NCBI RefSeq assembly: GCF_900168195.1
Contig: NZ_FUYX01000004.1
Coordinates: forward strand, 421,374-485,373
Length of the DNA: 64,000 bases
Direction of reading: 5' to 3'
DNA from: Allobosea thiooxidans
Lineage (GTDB): Bacteria > Pseudomonadota > Alphaproteobacteria > Rhizobiales > Beijerinckiaceae
Shown: positions 16,472-25,376 of the stretch, piece by piece
Layout: each line of letters opens with the position of its first letter
How positions within the stretch are numbered: the stretch's first letter is position 1
Program-made: the position numbers and the translations under genes
Notes under the pieces: model-generated
The model's input: only the letters and a program-made list of their open reading frames with translations
What the model was told of the DNA's origin: nothing
Database searches by the model: none

Positions 16472-17305
16472 CTACTCCCCGTTGCCGCTATCGGCCGCCC
16501 GCAAGCCTTCGAGAACGGGCATCGAGGTGATGTGGTAGCCGGCGTCGACATGGTGGATGTCGCCGGTGACCCCACCCGACAGGTCCGAAAGATAGTACAG
16601 GGCCGAGCCGCCGATCTCTTCCAGCGAGACCGATTTGCGCAGCGGCGAATTGGCCCGCTGCCAGGAGAGCATGGCACGCGCATCGGAGATGCCGGCGCCG
16701 GCCAGCGTCCTGACCGGTCCGGGCGAGAGGGCGTTCACGCGGATGCCGCGCGGGCCGTAGTCGCCGGCGAGATAGCGCACGCTCGCCTCGAGCGCCGCCT
16801 TGGCCACGCCCATCACGTTGTAGTTCGGCATGATCCGGGTCGAGCCGCCATAGGTCAGGGTCAGCATGCTGCCGCCCCTCGGCATGCGTTCGGCGGCGCG
16901 CCTGGCGATCTCGGTGAAGGAGAAGCAGGAGATCACCATGGTGCGCGAGAAGTTCTCGCGGGTGGTGTCGGCGTAGAGGCCCTTGAGCTCGTTCTTGTCC
17001 GAGAAGCCGATCGCATGGACGATGAAATCGAGCGTGTTGCGTTCCGGATCGCCGCCCCAGGCTTCGTCGAGGGCAGCGAAGGTCGCATCGACCGAAGCGG
17101 TGTCCTCGACGTCGCAGGGGATGACGAGGCTCGAGCCGAGGCTCTCGGCCAGCGGCCGGACGCGCTTGCCGAGCGCATCGCCCTGATAGGTGAAGGCGAT
17201 CTCGGCGCCGTGGGCGTGAAGCGTGCGGGCGATGCCCCAGGCAATCGAATTCTGGTTGGCGACGCCCATGATGAGGCCGCGCTTGTTATGCATCAGCGGG
17301 AGCAT
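16472..17305 (-). CDS. fabI: enoyl-[acyl-carrier-protein] reductase (NADH)
   Basis: A 277-residue SDR-family enzyme that does the last reduction of each fatty acid elongation round. The nucleotide-binding loop is GLIMGVANQNSIAWGIA. The FabI catalytic pair is Y162 and K169 in NYNVMGVAKAALE, with the second tyrosine at Y152 (LTYGGS). The substrate loop RTLAGAGISDARAM follows. It ends the fabA-fabB-DUF3303-fabI cluster, 139 bases after DUF3303, so it may have its own promoter. The start at 17305 lacks a clear ribosome-binding site, and an internal ATG four codons later is an alternative. Confidence 0.95.
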   Translation of the reverse strand: MLPLMHNKRGLIMGVANQNSIAWGIARTLHAHGAEIAFTYQGDALGKRVRPLAESLGSSLVIPCDVEDTASVDATFAALDEAWGGDPERNTLDFIVHAIGFSDKNELKGLYADTTRENFSRTMVISCFSFTEIARRAAERMPRGGSMLTLTYGGSTRIMPNYNVMGVAKAALEASVRYLAGDYGPRGIRVNALSPGPVRTLAGAGISDARAMLSWQRANSPLRKSVSLEEIGGSALYYLSDLSGGVTGDIHHVDAGYHITSMPVLEGLRAADSGNGE

Positions 17306-17444
17306 GGCACACTCTAGAAGGGAGTTTCAGGATCTGGTCCGACGGCGGGGGAAGAGAAAAACGCTGGGCAACTGAGGCTCGTCAAGCCTGAACCTCACCT
17401 TGCGATTGCACGTCCATTGCACGAGGCGAAAGGGCGCGACAAGG

Positions 17445-17714
17445 CTAGGACTTCAACACCGCGGCAGCCGCGGCCTTCGACGTCGCGACGGGTACGATCT
17501 CGAAACGCGCGAGGTCGCTCCACTGCAGAACCCATTCCTGCAGCAGGGCGACATCGTCGCATTCCATGATCTGGAAACAGCGCCCGAGATCGGCGGCGAC
17601 CCAGCTTTCGACATAGCGCAGGCCTTCCGGCGCCATCCGCCCACGTTCCTGGAAGCGGACGTAGACGTCCTTCACGCGGGCCTGATCGAAATGCTCGACC
17701 ACCATGAAGAGCAT
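17445..17714 (-). CDS. DUF3303 small protein in the fab cluster
   Basis: An 89-residue protein beginning MLFMVVEHFDQARVKDVYVR, with ERGRMAPEGLRYVESWVAAD and FQIMECDDVALLQEWVLQW. These are the hallmark blocks of DUF3303, a ferredoxin-like (dimeric alpha/beta barrel) fold. No activity is established. It begins seven bases after the fabB stop codon, so it is co-transcribed with the fatty acid synthase genes. The last residues (AAAAAVLKS) are low complexity. Confidence 0.85.
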   Translation of the reverse strand: MLFMVVEHFDQARVKDVYVRFQERGRMAPEGLRYVESWVAADLGRCFQIMECDDVALLQEWVLQWSDLARFEIVPVATSKAAAAAVLKS

Positions 17715-17721
17715 CGTGCCC

Positions 17722-18948
17722 TCAGGCCTCCAGGCGCTTCATTACGATCGTGGCGTTGGTGCCGCCGAAACCGAAGGAGTTGGAGAGCACACAGCCGAGC
17801 CCGGCATTGTCGATGCGCTTGCGCACGATCGGCATGTCGGCGAAGGCCGGGTCGAGTTCCTCGATATGGGCGCTCTCGCAGATGAAGTCGTTGTTCAGCA
17901 TCAGCAGCGAGTAGATCGCCTCCTGCACGCCGGTCGCGCCGAGCGAATGGCCGGTGAGCGACTTGGTCGCGGAGATCGGCGGGCAGGCATCGCCGCTGCC
18001 GAAGACGTTGCGAATCGCGGAGATCTCCGGGCCGTCGCCGGCCGGCGTCGAGGTGCCGTGCGGGTTGATGTAGTCGACCTTCGCCTTCACCGTTGCCAGC
18101 GCCTGCCGCATGCAGCGCTCGCCGCCCTCGCCGGAGGGCTGGACCATGTCGTAGCCATCCGAGGTCGCGCCGTAGCCGACGACCTCGCCATAGATCTTGG
18201 CGCCGCGGGCCTTGGCGTGCTCGAGCTCTTCCAGCACGACGACGCCGGCGCCGCCGGCGATGACGAAGCCGTCGCGATTCAGGTCATAGGCGCGGGAGGC
18301 AACCGCCGGGGTGTCGTTGTACCGCGAAGACATCGCCCCCATCGCGTCGAAGAGGACGGAGAGCGTCCAGTCCAGCTCCTCGCAGCCGCCGGCGAAGATC
18401 ACGTCCTGCTTGCCCCACTGGATCAGCTCGTAGGCGTTGCCGATGCAGTGGTTGGAGGTCGCGCAGGCCGAGGAGATCGAATAGTTGACGCCCTTGATCT
18501 TGAACCAGGTCGCGAGCGTGGCCGAAGCGGTCGAGGACATGCCCTTGGGCACGGCGAAGGGGCCGACCTTCTTGGAAGAGCCGCTCTCGCGCGCCTTGTC
18601 ATAGGCGTCGATCAGGGCCCGGGTGGAAGGGCCGCCCGAACCCATGACGATGCCGGTGCGCTCATGGCTGACTTCGCCGGGCTCCAGCCCGGAATCGACG
18701 ATCGCCTGCTCCATCGCCACATGATTCCAGGCGGAGCCGCCGCCATGGAAGCGCATCGCGCGACGATCGACGACGCTGGCCGCATCGAGAGTCGGCACGC
18801 CGGCGACACGGCTGCGAAAGCCGTGCTCGGCGAATTCGGCAACGTGGGAGATGCCCGATTTCGCCTCGCGCAGCGAGGCCAGGACCTCCTGCGTGTTGTT
18901 GCCGATGGACGAGACGATGCCCATCCCCGTGACGACGACGCGTCTCAT
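17722..18948 (-). CDS. fabB: beta-ketoacyl-ACP synthase I
   Basis: A 408-residue condensing enzyme of the thiolase fold. The catalytic triad is C162 ([10 protein letters not shown]), H297 (NPHGTST) and H334 (TGHSLGATG), with K329 before the last. Close pairing with fabA indicates the KAS I type that elongates cis-3-decenoyl-ACP towards unsaturated fatty acids, rather than FabF. It starts directly at [10 protein letters not shown]. It lies 112 bases downstream of fabA in the same direction. Confidence 0.95.
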   Translation of the reverse strand: MRRVVVTGMGIVSSIGNNTQEVLASLREAKSGISHVAEFAEHGFRSRVAGVPTLDAASVVDRRAMRFHGGGSAWNHVAMEQAIVDSGLEPGEVSHERTGIVMGSGGPSTRALIDAYDKARESGSSKKVGPFAVPKGMSSTASATLATWFKIKGVNYSISSACATSNHCIGNAYELIQWGKQDVIFAGGCEELDWTLSVLFDAMGAMSSRYNDTPAVASRAYDLNRDGFVIAGGAGVVVLEELEHAKARGAKIYGEVVGYGATSDGYDMVQPSGEGGERCMRQALATVKAKVDYINPHGTSTPAGDGPEISAIRNVFGSGDACPPISATKSLTGHSLGATGVQEAIYSLLMLNNDFICESAHIEELDPAFADMPIVRKRIDNAGLGCVLSNSFGFGGTNATIVMKRLEA

Positions 18949-19060
18949 GCTCGCTTACTCCAGCTGTCCGCACGCGGCGGGGCAAGCCCGGCCGCTCTGG
19001 ATTCCTATCGCGCAAATGGACCGAGCGGCAGCTGCGCGCAAGGTCGGGCTGCGTTTTTCC

Positions 19061-19573
19061 TCAGGCCGCTTCCGGCTTGAAGAGGCCGACACGCATGTCG
19101 CTGACCGTATAAATCCGCTTGCCGTCGGCCTCGAGCCAGCCATCGGCGATGCCCAGGACGAGCTTCGACTTGAAGACACGCTTGAAGTCGACGCCATAGA
19201 CGACCTTCTTCACCGTCGGCAGCACCTGGTCGGCGAATTTGACCTCACCGACGCCCAGCGCCCGGCCGCGGCCCGGCAGGCCGAGCCAGCCGAGGAAGAA
19301 GCCCGTGAGCTGCCAGAGCGCATCGAGGCCGAGGCAGCCCGGCATCACCGGGTCACCCTTGAAATGACAATCGAAGAACCAGAGGTCGGGCTTGATGTCG
19401 AACTCGGCGCGCACAAGCCCCTTGCCGTGCTCGCCACCCTCCTCGGCGATCTCGGTGATGCGGTCGAACATCAGCATCGGCGGCAGCGGGAGCTGCGCAT
19501 TGCCAGGCCCGAACAGTTCCCCGCGACCGCAGGCGAGGATCTCCTCGTAGCTGAAAGACGACTGACGCTGCAT
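19061..19573 (-). CDS. fabA: 3-hydroxydecanoyl-ACP dehydratase/isomerase
   Basis: A 170-residue hot-dog fold enzyme that dehydrates 3-hydroxydecanoyl-ACP and isomerises the product, the entry to anaerobic unsaturated fatty acid synthesis. The active-site pair is H70 and D84 in [20 protein letters not shown], the same positions as E. coli FabA. GGAGCGGAACGGGA precedes the ATG at 19573, and the longer upstream frame is non-coding. It heads the fabA-fabB-DUF3303-fabI unit and diverges from irr, an arrangement known in Bradyrhizobium-type genomes. Confidence 0.96.
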   Translation of the reverse strand: MQRQSSFSYEEILACGRGELFGPGNAQLPLPPMLMFDRITEIAEEGGEHGKGLVRAEFDIKPDLWFFDCHFKGDPVMPGCLGLDALWQLTGFFLGWLGLPGRGRALGVGEVKFADQVLPTVKKVVYGVDFKRVFKSKLVLGIADGWLEADGKRIYTVSDMRVGLFKPEAA

Positions 19574-19856
19574 TCCCGTTCCGCTCCTTTGCGCGAGCCC
19601 GGTTTCGGCCCGCGTATTCTCCGCCGTGCTAACACGCCCGGCGCCGGGAACGAAAGGGCGCAGGCGCCCCCAACCACACCCGCGGATCGAAAACCACCGC
19701 AAGCATGCGCCAGATCAAGGCCAGGACCGCAAGGACCCGCTAGATATGGGCGTCGCGCTTGCGACCGAGGAACCGAAGCCTTACATTTCTTAGGATGATT
19801 TCAATCAACGAGCGGAGCGTCGGGCGCCCGTTGCGGACAGGGACACGCTTAGCGGC

Positions 19857-20321
19857 ATGAACGATCTGACTTCCCAGAGCCAGGGCTACGGATCGGCCTC
19901 GCGGCAGGGTTGCCCCTTCCACGACATCCGGCAAAAGCTGCGGCGCGTGGGCCTGCGGCCGACGCGCCAGCGTGTCTCTCTCGGCTGGGTTCTCTTCGCC
20001 AAGGGGCAGCGCCATGTCAGCGCCGAGATGCTCTACGAAGAGGCGATGCGGGAGCGCATTCCGGTTTCGCTGGCCACGATCTACAACACGCTGCGCCAGT
20101 TCACCGAGGCTGGCCTGCTGCGGGAACTGACGCTCGACGGCGCCAAGGCCTATTTCGATACCGCCGATCACCAGCATCATCACTTCGTCGTCGATGGCGA
20201 GAACCGCGTCATCGACATTCCGGCCGAGGAGATCGACGTCGCCAGCCTGCCGACGCCGCCCGAAGGCTATGAGATTGCCCGCGTCGATGTCGTGGTGCGC
20301 CTGCGCAAGATCGACGGCTGA
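19857..20321 (+). CDS. irr: iron response regulator Irr (Fur family)
   Basis: A 154-residue Fur-superfamily repressor. The N-terminal GCPFHDIRQKL holds a heme-regulatory Cys-Pro motif (C19-P20), matching the GCPWHD region of Bradyrhizobium Irr with Phe in place of Trp. The DNA-binding wing helix is RPTRQRVSLGWVLF...ISAEMLYEEA-like, read here as HVSAEMLYEEA, then SLATIYNTLRQF. The histidine cluster DHQHHHFVVD is the second heme-sensing site. Irr represses heme and iron-storage functions when heme supply is low. It diverges from fabA. No certain iron control element was found in the intergenic region. Confidence 0.92.
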   Translation: MNDLTSQSQGYGSASRQGCPFHDIRQKLRRVGLRPTRQRVSLGWVLFAKGQRHVSAEMLYEEAMRERIPVSLATIYNTLRQFTEAGLLRELTLDGAKAYFDTADHQHHHFVVDGENRVIDIPAEEIDVASLPTPPEGYEIARVDVVVRLRKIDG

Positions 20322-20349
20322 CCCCTCCCGCGCGAAAGGCCCCAGAACG

Positions 20350-21120
20350 ATGCGCTGTCTCGACGCCGCGATCTCGCGGCGGGCTCTCGCCGGACTGCTG
20401 CTCGCCGCCGCCGGCCCCGCCCTCCCCGCTATGGCAGCGCCCCGCGTCCTGCGCGGCACGGTTTCCTATCGCGAGCGCATGGCGCTGCCGCCGGGCGCCA
20501 TCATCGAGGTCAAGCTCCTCGATGTGTCGCTGGCCGACGCGCCCTCCCGCACCATCGCCGAAACCCGCGTCTCCGGGCGGCGCATCCCCGCGCCCTGGAC
20601 GCTCCGCTTCGATTCGCGCCAGATCGAGCCGCGGCGCAGCTACGCGCTGCAGGCGCGCATCCTCGATCGCGGGCGGCTCCTCTTCATCACGACCGAGCGG
20701 CACAGTGTCTTCACCGGCGGCCCGGACAAGACCGACATCTGGGTCCAGCGCGTGGCCGGGCAGGATCAGCCCTCCCGCCCCGCCTCCTCGCCGATCGGGA
20801 ACTGGCGCCTCGCCAGCCTCGGCGGCGCCGAAACGCCGGCCTCGATCACGACCACGATGGAGATCGCCAGCGATGGCAGAGTGTCCGGCCGCGGCGGCTG
20901 CAACGGCTTCGGCGGCAATGCGACGATCAGGGGCCGGACCATCCGCTTCTCGCGCATGGTCTCGACGATGATGGCCTGCGCGCCGGAGGTGATGGATCAG
21001 GAACAGCGTTTCCTGAAGACCCTCGAACGGGTGCAGCGCTGGACGATCCAGCAGCGAACGGGCCGTCTCGCCTTGCTCGACCGCGGCGGCAGGCCGTTGG
21101 CGACGCTGACGCCGCAGTAG
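20350..21120 (+). CDS. exported YbaY-like / META-domain protein
   Basis: A 256-residue protein with an N-terminal signal (RRALAGLLLAAAGPALPAMAAP). A YbaY-type beta-sandwich domain runs about residues 35-130 (GTVSYRERMALPPGAIIEVKLLDVS, DKTDIWVQRV, read as separate strands). A META/HslJ domain follows (IGNWRLASLGG, GRVSGRGGCNGFGGNATI, MVSTMMACAPEVMDQE), with the characteristic GCNxF and TxMACA motifs. This two-domain combination is known for periplasmic stress-related proteins of unclear function. It starts 28 bases after irr, so co-transcription is possible. Confidence 0.85.
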   Translation: MRCLDAAISRRALAGLLLAAAGPALPAMAAPRVLRGTVSYRERMALPPGAIIEVKLLDVSLADAPSRTIAETRVSGRRIPAPWTLRFDSRQIEPRRSYALQARILDRGRLLFITTERHSVFTGGPDKTDIWVQRVAGQDQPSRPASSPIGNWRLASLGGAETPASITTTMEIASDGRVSGRGGCNGFGGNATIRGRTIRFSRMVSTMMACAPEVMDQEQRFLKTLERVQRWTIQQRTGRLALLDRGGRPLATLTPQ

Positions 21121-21133
21121 CGGTCGGCGCGAC

Positions 21134-21664
21134 TCAGTCGACCTTCTCGTTCGGATAGACGCCCCAGAGCCGCTCCTGGCGGATATAGCCGTTGATGGCG
21201 CCGACGCTGACGCGGCACCAGGCATTGGCACAGGAGGCGACGCTGATGACGACGCCCGGCTGCAGCCGGGCGACCACCGCCGCATCCTCCCCCGCCGTAG
21301 CGCGCATCGGAAAGACCTCGTCCTTCTTCTTCGACCATGGCGCGACGAGGGCGGTCCGCCGGCCGGAGAGCAGGCTGTGCAGCACCCAGCCCTCGGTGCC
21401 GTCGGCGTCGCGCACACGCCGCCACGTCTCGAACTCCGCCGTCACCTCCATGGGCAGGCCGGCCCGCTGATAGACCCAGCGCGTGCGGTGTTCCTTCGAC
21501 GGGCCTTCGCGCAGATTCACGCGATCGGTCTTCAGGCTGACATAGCGCGGCACCGGCAGGCCGGTCACCGAGCCGGCCTGCATGTCCTGCGCGAAGGCGA
21601 CGGTCGGCGCGCCAAGGACGCAGAAAGCCAACAGCGCAAGGCGCCGCATCGACAAGGCCTTCAT
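21134..21664 (-). CDS. exported bacterial SH3-domain protein
   Basis: A 176-residue protein with a signal peptide (MKALSMRRLALLAFCVLGAPTVAFAQ) and two SH3-like repeats. The first is VSLKTDRVNLREGPSKEHR... to GTEGWVLHSLLSGRR; the second is FPMRATAGEDAAVVARLQPG to CRVSVGAINGYIRQERLWGVYP. Such proteins bind cell wall or other envelope ligands. AGAAGGAGTGTGGTGG precedes the ATG at 21664, giving a firm start inside the longer frame. It is convergent with the META-domain gene. Confidence 0.88.
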   Translation of the reverse strand: MKALSMRRLALLAFCVLGAPTVAFAQDMQAGSVTGLPVPRYVSLKTDRVNLREGPSKEHRTRWVYQRAGLPMEVTAEFETWRRVRDADGTEGWVLHSLLSGRRTALVAPWSKKKDEVFPMRATAGEDAAVVARLQPGVVISVASCANAWCRVSVGAINGYIRQERLWGVYPNEKVD

Positions 21665-21853
21665 CCACCACACTCCTTCTCGGCCGTTCCGCCCCCTGCG
21701 AAGGGGCAAGTTGTCATCCGTCGCCGTGCCGCCTAGACAACTGGAGAGCCGGGGGCGCAAGCGCTCCCGTTCCCGCTCATTCCTGGGCCAGCAGGGTTAA
21801 TGGCGGGTTGAGGAAGTGCGGACGATACGGCCGATGACGGAAGGGTGACCGCC

Positions 21854-22849
21854 ATGTCGAAGAAGAAGCCCCTGGTCGTGGTGACGCGCAAATTGCCCGC
21901 CGTGGTGGAAACCCGGATGCGCGAATTATTCGACGCGAAGCTGAACATCGACGACAAGCCGATGTCGCCGGCAGCGCTGGTCGAGGCGGTGAAGACCGCC
22001 GACGTGCTGGTGCCGACCGTGACCGACAAGATCGATGCCGCGATCATCGCCCAGGCCGGCGACCAGCTGCGCCTGATCGCGAATTTCGGCAACGGCGTCG
22101 ACAATATCGACGTGGCAAGCGCCGTGCAGCGCGGCATCACCGTCACCAACACGCCAGGCGTGCTCACCGACGACACCGCCGACATGACGATCGCGCTGAT
22201 CCTCGCCGTGGCCCGGCGCATCGCGGAAGGCGCCCGCGTCATCCCCGACGACGACTGGGCCGGCTGGTCGCCGACCTGGATGCTCGGCCGGCGGATCACC
22301 GGCAAGCGACTCGGCATCGTCGGCATGGGCCGGATCGGCCAGGCTGTGGCGAAGCGCGCCGCGGCCTTCGGCCTCTCGATCCACTACCACAACCGCCGCC
22401 GGGTCGATCCGCGCATCGAGGAGAAGCTCGACGCCACCTATTGGGATTCGCTCGACCAGATGCTGGCGCGGATGGACATCGTCTCGGTCAACTGCCCGCA
22501 TACGCCCGCGACCTACCACCTGCTCTCGGCCCGCCGCCTCAAGCTGATGAAGCCGGATGCGATCCTGGTGAACACCGCCCGCGGCGAAGTGGTCGACGAG
22601 ACCGCGCTCGCGCGCATGCTCGAAGCCGGCGAACTCGCCGGCGCCGGGCTCGACGTGTTCGAGAGCGAGCCGGCGGTCAATCCGCGCCTGCTCAAGCTCG
22701 CCCGCCAGCACAAGGTCGTGGTGCTGCCCCATATGGGCTCGGCCACCCATGAGGGCCGCGCCGACATGGGCGAGAAGGTCATCGTCAACATCAAGACCTT
22801 CATGGACGGCCACAAGCCGCCGGACCGCGTGCTGCCCAGCATGCTCTGA
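21854..22849 (+). CDS. D-2-hydroxyacid dehydrogenase (glyoxylate/hydroxypyruvate reductase type)
   Basis: A 331-residue NAD(P)-dependent enzyme. The Rossmann motif GIVGMGRIGQAVAKRAAAFG lies near residue 155. The catalytic Arg is in NTARGEVVDE, the Glu in FESEPAVNP and the His in LPHMGSATHE, all in standard order. The closest subfamily by feel is glyoxylate reductase/D-glycerate dehydrogenase. The ATG at 21854 is favoured over the GTG nine bases earlier because GGAAGGG is then properly spaced. It is transcribed alone, away from the SH3 gene. Confidence 0.9.
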   Translation: MSKKKPLVVVTRKLPAVVETRMRELFDAKLNIDDKPMSPAALVEAVKTADVLVPTVTDKIDAAIIAQAGDQLRLIANFGNGVDNIDVASAVQRGITVTNTPGVLTDDTADMTIALILAVARRIAEGARVIPDDDWAGWSPTWMLGRRITGKRLGIVGMGRIGQAVAKRAAAFGLSIHYHNRRRVDPRIEEKLDATYWDSLDQMLARMDIVSVNCPHTPATYHLLSARRLKLMKPDAILVNTARGEVVDETALARMLEAGELAGAGLDVFESEPAVNPRLLKLARQHKVVVLPHMGSATHEGRADMGEKVIVNIKTFMDGHKPPDRVLPSML

Positions 22850-22861
22850 GCGAGGCCGGGG

Positions 22862-23542
22862 TCAGGCGGCCGGCAGCTCCGCGAGCCGCGCCGCCGCGGC
22901 CGGCCAATCGTCATAGCCGTCGATCACCACCGCGGCGCCCGCGGCCAGCAGGCGTTCGCGCATGCGCACCTTGTCATGAGCCACGCCGATAAAGCCTGCT
23001 ACCTGCATGCCGGCGGCCCTGGCAGCCTGCACGCCGGGCACCGAATCCTCCAGGATCAGGCATTGCCCCGGCCCCGCGCCCATCTGCGCCGCGGCGAACA
23101 GGAAGACGTCCGGCGCGGGCTTGCCGCGCGCGACCTGCGAGGCCGAGAAGACATGCGGATCGAACAGGTCGAGCAGGCCCGCCAAGGCGAGGTTGTGGCG
23201 CAGAGGCTCGAGCGTCGTCGAGGAGGCGACGCAGCGGCGGCCGGACAGAGTTGAAACCGCCTCCCTCACGCCCGGCAGGGCACGCAGCTCCTGTGCGAGA
23301 CGCCCCGCTACCGCGGCCTCGATCCTCGCCTCGAAATCGCCCGGCAGGGATCGCCCCAGCGCCGCTTCGATGACCTTGAAGCCATCGGCCAGCGGAATGC
23401 CGACCAGATGCTCGACATAGTGATCGAGCGTCCAGTTCCTCAGGCCGATCTCATGGCAAAGGGCGAGGCTGACCTCCGCGTACAGCGTCTCGGTGTCGAT
23501 CAGCGTGCCGTCGCAATCGTAGATGACAAGCTCGAACGGCAC
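22862..23542 (-). CDS. HAD-superfamily phosphatase (subfamily IA)
   Basis: A 226-residue protein with motif I DCDGTLIDTE at residues 9-18, motif II SSTT near residue 108, the motif III lysine in ARGKPAPDVFL, and motif IV LILEDSVPGVQAA. This is the layout of beta-phosphoglucomutase/phosphoglycolate phosphatase-like enzymes. It probably hydrolyses a small phosphorylated metabolite; the substrate is not readable. It lies 23 bases downstream of the NDUFA9-like gene on the same strand. Confidence 0.88.
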   Translation of the reverse strand: MPFELVIYDCDGTLIDTETLYAEVSLALCHEIGLRNWTLDHYVEHLVGIPLADGFKVIEAALGRSLPGDFEARIEAAVAGRLAQELRALPGVREAVSTLSGRRCVASSTTLEPLRHNLALAGLLDLFDPHVFSASQVARGKPAPDVFLFAAAQMGAGPGQCLILEDSVPGVQAARAAGMQVAGFIGVAHDKVRMRERLLAAGAAVVIDGYDDWPAAAARLAELPAA

Positions 23543-23565
23543 GGGCGCCTCCCGAGTCTCGCCCC

Positions 23566-24570
23566 TCAGTTCGCGCGGGCGGTGTCGAACTGGCCGGTCT
23601 TGCGGAAGCGCCAGAGATAGGACGAGACGATGGCTTCGACCGAGGTCGGCGCGATGCCGAGCCCGGCGAAATCACGGCCCTCGGCGGCGGCGGCCGCGGA
23701 GACGACGTTGTCGCTCTCGAGCAGCGTCACCTGATCGCGCGTCAGCACCAGCTCGTCCGGGATGAGGCCGAGCGTCAGCATGTCGGCGAACTGCAGCACG
23801 CTGCCCATGATCCGCGCGAGCGGGAACGGCAGCGGGGCCAGCAGGCGCTTGCGACCGATGATGCGGCAGGTCTCCTCGACGATCTGGCGCAGGCTGAGCA
23901 CCTCCGGACCGCCGAGCTCGTAGACGCGCCCACCCTCGACCGTCCCGTCGATGGCGCGGGCGACAACCTCCGCGACGTCGCCGACGAAGGCAGGCTGGAA
24001 CTTCGTCGCCCCATCGCCGACCAGCGGCAGCACGGGCAGCATCCGCGCCATGGAGGCGAAGCGGTTGAAGAAGGTATCCTCCGGCCCGAACATCACCGAA
24101 GGCCGGAGCACGACCGCGCCGGGCACGGAAGCGAAGACGGCCGCCTCCCCTTCCGCCTTGGTACGGGCGTAGGACGAGCGTGATTCGGCCGCGGCGCCAA
24201 GCGCCGAGACATGGACGAGGCGGGCGATTCCGGCGGCGGCGCAGGCCTGGGCCACCGCGCGCGAACCGTTCGCCTGCACGGCGGAGAAGCCCTGACGGCC
24301 CTGCTCCTGCATGATGCCGACCAGATTGACGACGGCATCCGCCCCCTTCACCGCGGCCGCCACCGAAGCGGGATAGCGCAGATTGGCCTGCACGGCGTGG
24401 ATCTGGCCGACGGTTCCGATCGGCTGCAGGAAGCCTGCGAGATCGGGACGGCGCACCGCGACGCGCACCCTATAGCCGCGCTTGGCCAGCGCGCGCACGA
24501 CATGGCGGCCAACGAATCCGGAACCGCCGAAAACCGTGACGAGTTGCTGGGCCGGCGCCTGAGAGGCCAT
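23566..24570 (-). CDS. NDUFA9-like NAD-binding SDR protein
   Basis: A 334-residue atypical short-chain dehydrogenase. The nucleotide loop VTVFGGSGFVGRHVVRALAKRG is at the N-terminus. VNLVGIMQEQGRQGF and HVSALGAAAESRSSYARTKAEGE follow, then LRPSVMFGPEDTFFNRFA. These blocks mark the complex I NDUFA9-type family common in alphaproteobacteria, where the protein may associate with NADH dehydrogenase or quinone metabolism. GGAG lies eight bases before the ATG. A dispersed repeat sits in its 5' leader. Confidence 0.88.
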   Translation of the reverse strand: MASQAPAQQLVTVFGGSGFVGRHVVRALAKRGYRVRVAVRRPDLAGFLQPIGTVGQIHAVQANLRYPASVAAAVKGADAVVNLVGIMQEQGRQGFSAVQANGSRAVAQACAAAGIARLVHVSALGAAAESRSSYARTKAEGEAAVFASVPGAVVLRPSVMFGPEDTFFNRFASMARMLPVLPLVGDGATKFQPAFVGDVAEVVARAIDGTVEGGRVYELGGPEVLSLRQIVEETCRIIGRKRLLAPLPFPLARIMGSVLQFADMLTLGLIPDELVLTRDQVTLLESDNVVSAAAAAEGRDFAGLGIAPTSVEAIVSSYLWRFRKTGQFDTARAN

Positions 24571-24603
24571 CGCGAAAGCTCCGCTTAGAATGCTTGTGAC
24601 CTC

Positions 24604-24650
24604 CTAGATCATGTTCCGCGAAAGTGGAAATCCCTTTTGCGGCAAACCGC
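24604..24650. repeat. dispersed palindromic repeat, copy 2
   Basis: CTAGATCATGTTCCGCGAAAGTGGAAATC matches copy 1 (CTAGAGCGCGTCCCGCGAGAGCGGAAACC) at most positions. The minus strand again ends in TCTAGGAGG. It lies in the leader of the NDUFA9-like gene, about 35 bases before its start. Confidence 0.5.
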
Positions 24651-24845
24651 AGCCCTGCCCTGCGCCTGCGGCATTACGCCCGATGATGGGGCGGCGAGCC
24701 CGCCCAAACGTCATCCGACCGGCCGGTTTCGCCTCGCGGCGACGGCGCGGCGGGACGATTTCCACAGCCGCGCCCGAACGCACCGCATTTCCTTTTCACA
24801 AGCCCGTTGACAGGGCGACTCGGCCCCCGTAAACGAACCGCCGTT

Positions 24846-24930
24846 GCCCAGGTGGCGGAATTGGTAGACGCGCTGGTTTCAGGTACCAGTGGTGAAAGCC
24901 GTGGAGGTTCGAGTCCTCTCCTGGGCACCA
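24846..24930 (+). tRNA. tRNA-Leu (anticodon CAG)
   Basis: The acceptor stem GCCCAGG pairs with CCTGGGC, followed by encoded ACCA. The D arm is GGCGGAATTGGTAGACGC. The anticodon stem CTGGT/ACCAG encloses loop TTCAGGT with anticodon CAG. A long variable arm (GGTGAAAGCC) marks a class II tRNA, and the T arm is GGAGGTTCGAGTCCTCTCC. All features fit leucine. Confidence 0.97.
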
Positions 24931-25376
24931 CCCCCTTCTCGCTTATGCGAGGAAGAGGTGAGTGTTGATAAGGGTTTGCGTGAAACGCGATTTCACCCGC
25001 TTCCCTTTCGGTACGCCGTCTCTTTGCCAGCAAGGACGGCCGCTGCTACCCCGAACATCAAGGTCTCCCAGGCCATCGCTGCCGCGCATGTCTTCGGACA
25101 GAGCGTGACGCTGCCGAGCTCCGACGAGAACACCGCTGCGACCATTCGCGACGACGCGTCGCCTCGCTGAAAACAAGATCCCGAAATTGGGCCGGTCACG
25201 CTTCGACTGAGGCGATCGGCCTGCGCGGGCGGCGACCGCCAGCCCGTACCCATCCGAATCCAGGCGACAATCGTGCGCAGGGGAGCCGATGTCGCAGGCG
25301 CGACGCGTCCGCTCGTCATTGGCGGATCAGCTTCGGTAGCCTAAGAACACACGAATCATCACACCCAAGGAGAACG
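24931..25376. other. 446-base stretch without a gene between tRNA-Leu and the pha operon
   Basis: The start is a T-containing stretch after the tRNA (CCCCCTTCTCGC, weak hairpin GCTTATGCGAGGAAG). Further on there are only short frames without ribosome-binding sites. No integrase, no repeat of the tRNA 3' end and no mobile-element remnant was seen. The pha promoter should be near 25320-25370. Confidence 0.6.

Noticed and set aside
19760..19856. Iron control element upstream of irr
   Set aside because: The AT-rich stretch TTACATTTCTTAGGATGATTTC is suggestive, but does not match the Irr-box palindrome well enough to claim.
24889..25170. 93-codon frame starting inside tRNA-Leu
   Set aside because: Begins in the tRNA and has no ribosome-binding site or recognisable product.
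24931..25376. Possible genomic island integrated at tRNA-Leu
   Set aside because: No integrase, no direct repeat of the tRNA 3' end in the window, and the following genes are a housekeeping-type antiporter operon with the same base composition.
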